NCBI GenBank assembly: GCA_004298155.1
Contig: SCRD01000024.1
Coordinates: 372,001-436,000, forward strand
From: Acidobacteriota bacterium
GTDB taxonomy: Bacteria; Acidobacteriota; Terriglobia; UBA7540
Reading direction: 5' to 3'
DNA: 64,000 bases
The notes under the pieces were generated by a model. That model saw only the letters and a list, made by a program, of their open reading frames with translations. It was not told the origin of the DNA and searched no databases. Both the position numbers and the translations under genes were made by a program. Below, one piece after another: positions 34,147 through 41,809 of the stretch. How positions within the stretch are numbered: position 1 is the stretch's first letter; each line of letters begins with the position of its first letter.

Positions 34147-37100
34147 TCATGCCGGGGTCTCACTGCGTTTAATGAGGTCGACCAAATTGTAATTCACGCT
34201 GGTCACACCGAAATCGGGCTCGCGCTGGAAGGGACGACGGACATAGCGGGACGTGGCGCTGTCGCCATCAACTTCGACCAACGCAAGAATGAAATCGTCT
34301 GGCTTATTGAACGAAGTAAGAATCTCATTCTTGGTAATTGTCACGGTGTCGGCGCCCTTGGCGCGCCCCTTGACTTCAATAAAACGAAGCTTACCCGTTC
34401 CAGGTATGCGTGATTCAATATCATATCCGCATTTGTCCGCGCTTACGTCTCGCGGATCAAAACCAAGCTGACGCTCAACGAGAAGTACCGCGTCCATCGC
34501 CAGTTTTTCAACCCTTTCGGTATCGTGAGCGAACTGCGTCGGGCCAGTTTGGGTCGCACCTTTCATCTGGTGGAGCAAGCCCTGGGGAACGATTAGAGCT
34601 CCACCGATTACAACAGGAGGAAGCGGTGAAAGCTGGCGCTCCTTCTCCAATTCCTCCATGCGCTTTTGAAGGCGGGCTTGAAGCTCATCCGCCCTTTGGC
34701 GGGCTTTGCCCGAGTTGATGCGCGCGTTCACCCGCCCGGCCAGTTCCTGGATTTTAAGCTCTTCTGCACGATGGTCCCAGTAATTGATCTCCTTCGTGAG
34801 GCGGTCTTTCACAGCTGCCATCGTCTTGGCCACGAGTTCCTGTTTCCTGCCTTGCACTTCGTCCAAATGCCGCGGAACAAGCTCATTGACAGCAAATTCC
34901 ATGACTCTGGCTTCCAGGTCAGTTCTGAGCCAATCTTGCTCAAGGGACGCGCCTACTTGTGATCGCTCATCGTCAGTAACGGGCCTGTAGTCGAGGTACG
35001 GCGCATAGCCTGCGTTTCGGACGTTTCCAGTGTGGTCAACCTCGACAAACTGCATGCGACGGGAAACAATACGCCTGTTTCCGGCACGGTCAGTCTGGGC
35101 GTCCTGAATGGAGTGCTCCAGGTAGAACAGGACTCGGACCTCGTTGCTCGAATCGTTGGGATCAATCAGTGTGGCGCCACGCTTGAGAAGATCACGGTAG
35201 CGTTCGACAACGAGGTCAATGGTCGCGTCCAGCAGCGGATGTCCCGGACAAAGAAATTCCGCGAGCGGCTTGCCTTGGGTGCTGATCAGGTCTTTCTCAA
35301 ACGTGACGCGCTCATACTTCGAAAGAACAGCCTGGCCGGTGCCAATTTGGCGGTCGCGATTTCGGATGACCGCAGGCACGTGCGTGAGTTCGTAGCGTTT
35401 CGGTTCGCGCTCATAGACCGAGCCCCCAAGAAGGCGAAATGCCTCAAGAAAGAAGCTGGCAATAAAGTGGGGTTGGAGACGTCGGGCTTCCGCGCGTTCC
35501 ATATCCTCTCGAATCTGGCGGACCCTGGCGGCATCCAATGAATCGTGTGCAAGGGCCCGCTCTTCAAGTAATTCCTGGCAGCGTTTCCGGTCGGCAAGGT
35601 TATCAACGGTTTGGAAGAGCCGGGCGCGAACGTCAGGTCTGTCACCGTAACGGATCGCTTCAACCAAGAGATCACGCAGCCGCTGATCGCGAAAGAGCTT
35701 CCCAAGGATATCGAAGACTCCGCCGCCGAGCGCCTTGCGTTGTTCTTCGATCTTCTCGAAGAGGCGCTTGAAAACATCACCTTCGCGCGTTTCATCCGCA
35801 ACAAGGTTCCAGAGGTGACAAACCTCTGTCTGGCCAATACGATGAATGCGCCCAAACCGTTGCTCCAAACGGTTTGGGTTCCAGGGGATGTCATAGTTCA
35901 CCATCAGGTGAGCGCGTTGGAGGTTGATGCCTTCACCAGCGGCGTCAGTCGCAACGAGAATCTCGACGTTCTTATCTTGCGTGAACCCTTCTTGCGCGTT
36001 TCTGCGTTCCTCCCGGCCCATGCCGCCATGAATCGTGACGACAGCTTCAGGCCGGCCAAGCAGCGTCCGGATGCGATCCGTCAAGTAGTTCAGTGTGTCC
36101 CGGTGCTCGGTGAAGATGACCAGTTTCCGCCGGTGCCCGTGGGCATCGAACATTTCGGCCTGGTTCTGCAAGAGTTTGGAAAGCTCATCCCATTTCTTAT
36201 CGATTGTGCTCTGTTTGACCTTCAGAGCTAGGGTTTCCAATCCAATCAAAATTGCGATTTCGGCTTCGAGTTCGACGATGGTGCGCGCCGCGGTTGCCTG
36301 GTCAATGACTTGCTCTTCCGCGTGCTCGACCTCAGCGCTGGGTGCATCTTCAAGGTCATCCAAATCCTCGTCCGAATAGGACGGAAGCTCGGGGGCAGCG
36401 GGGGCGGCGACGTTGCCACCGCGCTTCAAAAGTTGTTCCTCGCGAAGACGTTTCTCGAGTCGTTCGCGTCGTCGCCTGAGCGATTGGTAGATCGCCTCTG
36501 GTGAGGAAGCGAGTCGGCGCTGCAAAATGGTTAGTGCAAAACCGACGGTTCCTTTCCGGCCCTCATTCTCCAAGGCGTCAGCGCGGTTGAATTCCTCGCG
36601 AACGTAGTCCGTTACTTCCTTGTAGAGCCGGGCCTCAAGGTCCGACAAGCTATAGGAGACCGCGTAGGCCAATCGTTCGGGAAAGAGCGGAGTTCCGTCG
36701 AATTTCAGAAGCTGCTCTTTGACTAGTCGGCGCATCAGGTCCGAAGCATCCACGACATGAACACCATCCCGGAAGCGCCCCTCAAAACGGTCGCCGTCCA
36801 ATAAGGCCATGAAAAGCTGGAAGTCCTCTTCCTTTCCATTGTGGGGGGTGGCAGTCATGAGCAAGAAGTGTCGCGTCAGTCGAGAAAGCTGCTGGCCGAG
36901 CCTGTACCGCTTTGTGGTCTTGATCTCGCCGGAGAAGAACGAAGCGGACATCTTGTGGGCTTCGTCCACTACAATCAGATCCCAATCCGTTTGTTCAAGT
37001 TTGGCTTGGACGTTCTCGTCGCGGCTCAATTTATCAAGTCGGCAGATGGCCAGGGGATTCTCCAAAAACCAATTGCCCGTGCGGGCTGATTCAAGTTTGT

Positions 37101-37653
37101 CGTTGGTTAGAATTTCGAATGGAAGGTGAAACTTGAAATGAAGTTCATCTTGCCATTGTTCGGCAAGGACTCCGGGACAGACAATAAGGCAGCGGTGAAG
37201 GTCGCCACGAGTTAGGAGTTCTTTGATAAGGAGGCCTGCCATGATGGTCTTGCCAGCGCCAGGATCGTCTGCAAGAAGAAAACGAAGGGGCTGGCGCGTC
37301 AGCATCTCTCCATAGACGCCTGTAATCTGATGCGGAAGCGGTTCGACGATGGATGTGTGGATTGCGAGCAGCGGGTCGAACAGATACGCCAAACGAATGC
37401 GCTGAGCTTCGGAGACAAGCCTGAGCATCGCGCCATCCCCGTCGAAGCTCCAAGGGCGACCAACAGAAACGATCTCCAGGGTTGGCTCTCGATGGCGATA
37501 TAGCAGTTCGCTGCCGAGACGGCCGGTGGCGTCCTTGTACGTAAGTTCAACGACAGAAGAGCCGTGCCAGGCGACATCAACGACCGTGATAAGGTGGTCT
37601 GGGAGAACTCCTTTTACAGTGGCTCCGCGTGTCAGGTCCTCAAGTCGCGCCAT
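34147..37653 (-). CDS. SNF2/HepA-type helicase with DUF3883 domain (1168 aa)
   Basis: Superfamily 2 motifs are all present: ADDPGAGKTIMAGLL (Walker A, 131-136), VVDEAHKMSA (motif II), LMTATPHNGKEEDF (motif III) and RFGRIHRIGQTE (motif VI). The C-terminal 100 residues form a DUF3883 domain (GFDPRDVSADKCGYDIESR, RFIEVKGRA), which has a nuclease-like fold and often appears in defence helicases. SNF2 helicases of this kind work with DUF1156 methylases and DUF499 ATPases. It heads the minus-strand group after XRE-ImmA. Confidence 0.9.
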   Translation of the reverse strand: MARLEDLTRGATVKGVLPDHLITVVDVAWHGSSVVELTYKDATGRLGSELLYRHREPTLEIVSVGRPWSFDGDGAMLRLVSEAQRIRLAYLFDPLLAIHTSIVEPLPHQITGVYGEMLTRQPLRFLLADDPGAGKTIMAGLLIKELLTRGDLHRCLIVCPGVLAEQWQDELHFKFHLPFEILTNDKLESARTGNWFLENPLAICRLDKLSRDENVQAKLEQTDWDLIVVDEAHKMSASFFSGEIKTTKRYRLGQQLSRLTRHFLLMTATPHNGKEEDFQLFMALLDGDRFEGRFRDGVHVVDASDLMRRLVKEQLLKFDGTPLFPERLAYAVSYSLSDLEARLYKEVTDYVREEFNRADALENEGRKGTVGFALTILQRRLASSPEAIYQSLRRRRERLEKRLREEQLLKRGGNVAAPAAPELPSYSDEDLDDLEDAPSAEVEHAEEQVIDQATAARTIVELEAEIAILIGLETLALKVKQSTIDKKWDELSKLLQNQAEMFDAHGHRRKLVIFTEHRDTLNYLTDRIRTLLGRPEAVVTIHGGMGREERRNAQEGFTQDKNVEILVATDAAGEGINLQRAHLMVNYDIPWNPNRLEQRFGRIHRIGQTEVCHLWNLVADETREGDVFKRLFEKIEEQRKALGGGVFDILGKLFRDQRLRDLLVEAIRYGDRPDVRARLFQTVDNLADRKRCQELLEERALAHDSLDAARVRQIREDMERAEARRLQPHFIASFFLEAFRLLGGSVYEREPKRYELTHVPAVIRNRDRQIGTGQAVLSKYERVTFEKDLISTQGKPLAEFLCPGHPLLDATIDLVVERYRDLLKRGATLIDPNDSSNEVRVLFYLEHSIQDAQTDRAGNRRIVSRRMQFVEVDHTGNVRNAGYAPYLDYRPVTDDERSQVGASLEQDWLRTDLEARVMEFAVNELVPRHLDEVQGRKQELVAKTMAAVKDRLTKEINYWDHRAEELKIQELAGRVNARINSGKARQRADELQARLQKRMEELEKERQLSPLPPVVIGGALIVPQGLLHQMKGATQTGPTQFAHDTERVEKLAMDAVLLVERQLGFDPRDVSADKCGYDIESRIPGTGKLRFIEVKGRAKGADTVTITKNEILTSFNKPDDFILALVEVDGDSATSRYVRRPFQREPDFGVTSVNYNLVDLIKRSETPA

Positions 37654-37804
37654 TTAGCGACTGAACCTCCTCATCCCGTTAAATGCTTAGGAAAAGTATC
37701 TTCGCCGCAGGTTAGCAGCGACAAGATTCTACTCCTTACCAGGATAGTATTGCCAGAAGCATTTGGTGAGTGAGTATTCCCCAAAGGGTTTTCTGTGGGA
37801 GGAT

Positions 37805-38050
37805 TCACGAATGGCCCAGAAAGTCCTTTGGGAGGCGGGAGTCCCCCTCCTCTAGTTCTACTATTTTGATCAAATTGGAGATGACAAGTTCGTTCAATAA
37901 GTCAGAATCTTGGCGAGAGCGAAGGCGACCCCGTTCAAGCTCGCCGGGCACGATGTCCGCAACGCCCAAGCGTTTGATTACTGTTACATTCGGGGCGCGT
38001 TGTTGACGCTGCAGAAGAGCACAGGGGTTGAGGTCAAGATAGAAGGGGCT
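37805..38050 (-). pseudogene. Possible decayed VapC-like PIN toxin
   Basis: The frame contains YLDLNPCALLQRQQRAPNV, then GVADIVPGELERG and DLLNELVISNLIKIVEL. This matches the layout of a VapC PIN domain N-terminal half. It stops at 37805 without the rest of the domain. The overlap of its upstream part with the ImmA gene end makes this uncertain. The rest of 37,654-38,064 has nothing I can support. Confidence 0.3.
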
Positions 38051-38064
38051 GGTACACCAACGTT

Positions 38065-38985
38065 TCAGGATTCGACAGTCACAATCCGCGCGTGCGCGCA
38101 TTTGTAAATTCCGAGCGTGAGGGCTTCGTACTGGTTGAAAAACGTCTCAAAATGAAACACATGCTTAATGCCGTTGTCGTCGGATAAAAGCAGATCGCTT
38201 GCTCCCAACTGGCCGCCACGACGGTTGGCGCAATAAGACCGAACACTCTTGAATAGTTCGTCTTCGCGTACGTTTGCGAAGCGCTCCTGAAATGTTCTAG
38301 AGCCAACGAAGTACCGAAAGGGGTTTTTCGGATCGAATTCTGCCGAAAGGCGACGAGGATGGAAACTGATGCCGCCCACCATTGGCTCTTCACTACGCTC
38401 AACATATCGCCACAAGGTTGTAGTGATGGTGTTTCCGTAACGTTTCTTTAACGTAGTCACAGCATCAATTCCGGGTTGGAGGTCACCAGCATCACGCACG
38501 AAGGCCTTGTGAAGGAAGAGCAATTGACCTGCGGCGAAATTGGCCTCGTTCTCGATTTTCTCGTGGCAAGCAGGGGTGAGCGTTCGCTTATTGTCGCCAA
38601 GCATAGTATCGAGGTGCCATGGAATGATACTGTGGCCGATCTCGTGGCCTTCACTCCACCTCTGTTTCGCATCAGGTAGTTCCTGGTCTATGAGAATCCT
38701 TTTACCGTCGGGCAAAAAAAGTGAGCGGAGATCAAATTTTCTGATTGCTTCAAATAGAAGCATTGGCCGGTCAAGAACCTGTCGGCCAGCGACTTTCAGG
38801 CGGTGTGCGACGTCTCGCAGGACGCCATCTTCGGTTGAGGAGTAATACTGCCGATCAAGTCGCAGCAGTTCTCTGACGGCGTCGAGATTGAGCGGCGGGT
38901 CAGGATGGCCAAGGTCACGAAGAACCTTGTCCACCAAATCGTTGATGTCACCCGCAGTGTAATCGCGAAGGAATACGTTCCTCAA
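38065..38985 (-). CDS. ImmA/IrrE family metallo-endopeptidase (306 aa)
   Basis: The zinc site HEIGH (114-118) and the downstream NEANFAAGQLL helix (Glu ligand) are diagnostic of ImmA/IrrE (COG2856) proteases. An N-terminal helical part (DINDLVDKVLRDLG) precedes the protease, and a C-terminal domain (GASDLLLSDDNGIKHVFHFE) follows. ImmA proteases cleave cognate repressors, releasing mobile-element or stress genes. Here it follows an XRE repressor 18 bp upstream, the classical arrangement. A regulatory role for the defence group is likely. Confidence 0.85.
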   Translation of the reverse strand: MRNVFLRDYTAGDINDLVDKVLRDLGHPDPPLNLDAVRELLRLDRQYYSSTEDGVLRDVAHRLKVAGRQVLDRPMLLFEAIRKFDLRSLFLPDGKRILIDQELPDAKQRWSEGHEIGHSIIPWHLDTMLGDNKRTLTPACHEKIENEANFAAGQLLFLHKAFVRDAGDLQPGIDAVTTLKKRYGNTITTTLWRYVERSEEPMVGGISFHPRRLSAEFDPKNPFRYFVGSRTFQERFANVREDELFKSVRSYCANRRGGQLGASDLLLSDDNGIKHVFHFETFFNQYEALTLGIYKCAHARIVTVES

Positions 38986-39003
38986 ACCAAAGACTCCCGT
39001 TGA

Positions 39004-39495
39004 TTATTTTTCGCTCAAAAATTTCACGAATTCTTCTAGAGCGCGGCTTTCCTCCTTGGACAGCTTTTCGACGGACTCAGAGCGAGCAGCAAATCGCACG
39101 GCCTCCTGTCCCAAGCTGGAGTCACGAACGGTTAGATTTCCCGAAAGCTCCAACATGCGGTCGCTTGGCAGTTGTAACGCGTTGGCCAATTGATAGACGG
39201 TCCTCGGCTCAGGCACGTAGTTCAGGTTTCTCTCAATTTCGATTAGCTCTGTCACGTCTATTCTTGCTGCTTTCGCGAGCGCCTCGATTCGGAGCCCCTT
39301 CTTTCTTCGTCGAAGATTGACCAAAAGTCCAAAGGCGGGGCTCGGATTCTCGTTGACGGCGCCCTGCATCGACACTACGTTCGAAGACCGCGTAGCGGGC
39401 AAGCGATTGAGATCGAGGGTCCCGGCCGACACTTCAGCCTTGTCATCCAGAGCTGCGCGTCGGCGAAACCAATCAACGCTGAGATTCATTTTCAT
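39004..39495 (-). CDS. XRE-family repressor (163 aa)
   Basis: Residues about 55-115 form an XRE HTH (LRIEALAKAARIDVTELIEI, VYQLANALQLPSDRML). A long N-terminal arm of 50 residues precedes it and a helical tail follows. It pairs with ImmA downstream, the normal repressor-protease module. Start at MKMNLSVDW (39495). Confidence 0.8.
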   Translation of the reverse strand: MKMNLSVDWFRRRAALDDKAEVSAGTLDLNRLPATRSSNVVSMQGAVNENPSPAFGLLVNLRRRKKGLRIEALAKAARIDVTELIEIERNLNYVPEPRTVYQLANALQLPSDRMLELSGNLTVRDSSLGQEAVRFAARSESVEKLSKEESRALEEFVKFLSEK

Positions 39496-39499
39496 CGCA

Positions 39500-40123
39500 C
39501 TACCTCTCCTTTAGGAATTCAGACGCCTGCTTTGGCGTCATCTCGAAGTAGCGGAGGTTTTGGACGGATGGGTCGGAACCTAAGTCGGTCATCCCGCATG
39601 AGTCCCTATACCACGCATCCGCTTGCGGAAGAGAGTGCAAACCGATTCGTCCCTGAAATTCTTCTTCTATGCTCAGTTGAATGGCGGCGGCTACCAAGAT
39701 GCTTCCGACAAGGGCATACCGAGGCTCATCCACGATACTTCCTAGGTTCCAAGGCGCGGCGGCAAGGAAGTGGATGTAGACCAAAGGCCTGCCGCGCTGG
39801 GAATCGATTCGTGCATGTTTGCCGGCGGTCAGCACCAGCATCAATCCCTGCATCTGGGAACCGCACTCTATCCCAAACATGCGATACGCCAGGTATAGCT
39901 CGGTTTCTTCCTGCTTCTTTCGCCAGTCCCAATGCGAATGTTGCGGCCAGCGGCTTCTCGGGACGCCCTCAGCCTGCATGCGCTTGAGTTGCTCGTCAAG
40001 AAATGGCCTCCAGAGGCTTTCCGTCCTTTCCACTTCGCTGCGAGTGACACCGTCGATCAACATTGCTTCGACGAACTGGCCGGATTTGCGATCCTTCAAA
40101 TAGACCGCAGTACGCTCGCTCAT
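39500..40123 (-). CDS. GNAT-fold acetyltransferase, possible toxin (207 aa)
   Basis: The C-terminal half carries GNAT-like segments: ALVGSILVAAAIQLSIEEEF followed by GRIGLHSLPQADAWYRD, the usual acetyl-CoA site and C-terminal strand. The N-terminal 80 residues are helical. A GNAT enzyme preceded by a ribbon-helix-helix protein resembles TacAT-type toxin-antitoxin pairs, where the toxin acetylates aminoacyl-tRNA. It is longer than typical TacT (about 170 aa), so a toxin role is only inference. The ATG overlaps the RHH stop (ATGA). Confidence 0.6.
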   Translation of the reverse strand: MSERTAVYLKDRKSGQFVEAMLIDGVTRSEVERTESLWRPFLDEQLKRMQAEGVPRSRWPQHSHWDWRKKQEETELYLAYRMFGIECGSQMQGLMLVLTAGKHARIDSQRGRPLVYIHFLAAAPWNLGSIVDEPRYALVGSILVAAAIQLSIEEEFQGRIGLHSLPQADAWYRDSCGMTDLGSDPSVQNLRYFEMTPKQASEFLKER

Positions 40124-40344
40124 AAGACCATCAGTTCAGCTTTCTGCTTGGTTACATCGTGTTCGAAAAACAGCTTCTCGCCGCGGGCAATTCGAGCCTC
40201 CAACATCTGATAGAGACGCAGTGCTTGGCGCAGCACTGCAGTTTTACTGATCTCCTTCGTAGATGAAAGCTCTTCGAGAGCTTTCATCTCGGCTTCAGTC
40301 AGATTCAGGGTCATTGTCTTCCGCGTCGGCGTGACCTGCTGCAT
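40120..40344 (-). CDS. Ribbon-helix-helix protein, possible antitoxin (74 aa)
   Basis: MTLNLTEAEMKALEELSS and KEISKTAVLRQALRLYQ form an RHH DNA-binding domain of the CopG/antitoxin type. A 20-residue tail (IARGEKLFFEHDVTKQKAEL) could bind the GNAT protein. It has a strong promoter upstream and a palindrome that also spans the ubiquitin-like operon promoter. Confidence 0.7.
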   Translation of the reverse strand: MQQVTPTRKTMTLNLTEAEMKALEELSSTKEISKTAVLRQALRLYQMLEARIARGEKLFFEHDVTKQKAELMVL

Positions 40345-40378
40345 CTTGTCCTCCTCACGCTTCGGTTTCTATGGATTT

Positions 40379-40407
40379 ATAATATTAAAAATGGCAGATA
40401 ATGTCAA
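40379..40407 (-). promoter_or_regulatory. Sigma-70-like promoter of RHH-GNAT
   Basis: On the minus strand TTGACA (40402-40407) is exactly 17 bases from TATTAT (40379-40384). Its -35 lies in one arm of the 40399-40427 palindrome. Confidence 0.75.
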
Positions 40408-40427
40408 GTAAAAACGCATTGACATTA
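40399..40427. promoter_or_regulatory. Palindrome joining two divergent promoters (candidate RHH operator)
   Basis: TAATGTCAA (40399-40407) and TTGACATTA (40419-40427) are perfect 9-bp inverted arms separated by 11 bp. Each arm contains the -35 box of one of the two divergent promoters, so a protein bound here could control both the RHH-GNAT pair and the ubiquitin-like operon. Confidence 0.65.
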
Positions 40428-40446
40428 GCTAAATATCATGTAATTA
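40419..40446 (+). promoter_or_regulatory. Candidate promoter of the ubiquitin-like operon
   Basis: TTGACA (40419-40424) is 16 bases from TAATTA (40441-40446), with AATTAT one base further at 17. About 70 bp later comes the first start codon. Confidence 0.5.
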
Positions 40447-40515
40447 TTGAAGGCTAGTGAGCGGAGTTTACCTCCGGCGGGAAGAGGAGTAGCAAATTGA
40501 GAAGAGGTGAGGAAT

Positions 40516-40809
40516 ATGCCAGAAATCCGACAGGACCAAAGGATGCAGCAAACCAATATCGTAGTCCATAACGAAGACACCGGCGGCAAGCCGATTGACC
40601 TGAAGGGCGAGAGCACGGACACCGTGCAGAGTTTCGTTGATCAGCTCTATCAAGCTCTGCGCACGACGCGCAAGGATGGCGACAGGCTCCGCTGTGGCCC
40701 TTCTGGGGTGAACGTTTTCAGCTTCGTCAAGCTTACCATCGAAGATTTTGAGCGTCAGCAGTGCGCCGCTCACGAGTGGGTATTCGCCGGCGCTACCGGA
40801 GGCGCATAG
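40516..40809 (+). CDS. Ubiquitin-like protein with C-terminal Gly-Gly-Ala (97 aa)
   Basis: The sequence fits a single beta-grasp domain: TNIVVHNEDTGGKPIDLKG (first hairpin), TVQSFVDQLYQAL (helix), then VNVFSFVKLTIEDFERQQC and HEWVFAGATGGA. It ends Gly-Gly-Ala, so removal of one residue would expose the diglycine needed for activation. The ATG at 40516 is preferred to a GTG at 40507, with GAGGTGAGG just upstream. The stop overlaps the next start (TAGTG). The order with E2, JAB and E1 genes resembles Bil operons, whose BilA has two such domains; here there is one. Confidence 0.75.
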   Translation: MPEIRQDQRMQQTNIVVHNEDTGGKPIDLKGESTDTVQSFVDQLYQALRTTRKDGDRLRCGPSGVNVFSFVKLTIEDFERQQCAAHEWVFAGATGGA

Positions 40810-41339
40810 TGCTCCCGTTCCCAATCAAAGTGGACGAAGAGGTCGCCGCAGAGAAGTTCAGACTGGATTTCGAATGGCTTGGGGGCGACCGGGCGCGTCA
40901 ACTGGGACTGCAGATGGAAAAGCAGGATCGCATGTGGGCCGTCGTGAAGATTCACGGGGTCCGTGGCGAAGGACAGCGAGACGATTACTACGTCCGTTTG
41001 GGAGCCGAATATTACGACAAATGGCCACCGACGGCGGCATTTGTAAAGCCAAATACCTGGGAATTGGCGAGTGCAGGGACACGCTGGCTTCCGAGGATCC
41101 AATGCCAGGGTATCAATTGGTTCGGGTTGCACGCACCGTATAACGTGAATTACAACCGGAAGATAATCACCTTGCCGCAGTTGCTGTGCTTCACCTTCAC
41201 CGCCGAGTATTACATGGTGCCTCATTCACCGCCGGAAGAAAGCGTTTGGCGGCAGGGGTATCATACACTGGCAGCGACGCTTTCGCGCCTCGCAGAAGTG
41301 ATGCAGCAGCCGCATTACCGAGGGCCATCAGGATCATGA
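40809..41339 (+). CDS. E2-like ubiquitin-conjugating-fold protein (176 aa)
   Basis: The core follows the E2 (UBC) pattern: a strand with DDYYVRLGAEYYDKWPPTAA (the YP..PP region), a loop, then GINWFGLHAPYN, and a long helix near the end (YHTLAATLSRLAEVMQQP). The canonical HPN box is absent. Only two cysteines exist, Cys99 (RIQCQG) and Cys127 (QLLCFTFTAEYYM); either could be the catalytic residue. The GTG start shares its G with the previous stop codon, and the stop overlaps the JAB start. It would carry the ubiquitin-like protein from the E1 to a target; the target is unknown. Confidence 0.65.
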   Translation: MLPFPIKVDEEVAAEKFRLDFEWLGGDRARQLGLQMEKQDRMWAVVKIHGVRGEGQRDDYYVRLGAEYYDKWPPTAAFVKPNTWELASAGTRWLPRIQCQGINWFGLHAPYNVNYNRKIITLPQLLCFTFTAEYYMVPHSPPEESVWRQGYHTLAATLSRLAEVMQQPHYRGPSGS

Positions 41340-41809
41340 TCGAACTAACGGAACTGATTTGGGAGAAATTGCTGGATGAATTCCGCTGGCCGGACACGCA
41401 TGTCGAGCGGGTTGCTTATATTGATGGTGTCGCTTGCGGTGAGGTCAAGGTCGCGACGACTTTGACACTGCCGCGTGCGGAAATGCACCCGACGTATTTC
41501 ACGGTCTCAGGCGAAGCAATGAGCGAAGCTGGTCGGCACTTTCGCAGATTTGGCATGGAGAGATTCGTACAAGTTCACACGCATCCGGGGAAAGACGTTC
41601 GTCATTCGCGTTTCGATAGTGATAACGCTTATTCGCAGATGGACGGGGCTATTTCTATTGTTTTACCCTACCATGCGCGTCGTCGGCCCAAACTTAGCGA
41701 ATGCGGGGTATATGTGCGCGGCGAATTCGGATGGCGTCGATTGAGAGTAAGGGAAATCGAGCATGTAATTCGCATTCTGCCTGGCTGCCTGGATTTCCGG
41801 AGGAATTGA
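41336..41809 (+). CDS. JAMM/JAB-family peptidase (157 aa)
   Basis: All JAMM residues are visible: Glu36 in CGEVKVA, His81 and His83 in QVHTHPG, Ser91 and Asp94 in HSRFDSD. These bind zinc and water for isopeptide cleavage. Such enzymes process or remove ubiquitin-like proteins; here the obvious job is trimming the terminal Ala of the Gly-Gly-Ala tail, deconjugation or both. The ATG is in the E2 stop (ATGA) and its stop overlaps the E1 start (TGATG). The size fits stand-alone bacterial JAB proteins such as those of Bil or CBASS (Cap3). Confidence 0.85.
   Translation: MIELTELIWEKLLDEFRWPDTHVERVAYIDGVACGEVKVATTLTLPRAEMHPTYFTVSGEAMSEAGRHFRRFGMERFVQVHTHPGKDVRHSRFDSDNAYSQMDGAISIVLPYHARRRPKLSECGVYVRGEFGWRRLRVREIEHVIRILPGCLDFRRN

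Noticed and set aside
26399-37653. Calling the locus BREX or DISARM
   Set aside because: There is no PglZ, BrxC, BrxL, DrmA or DrmB. The DUF499-DUF1156 pair defines a different group.
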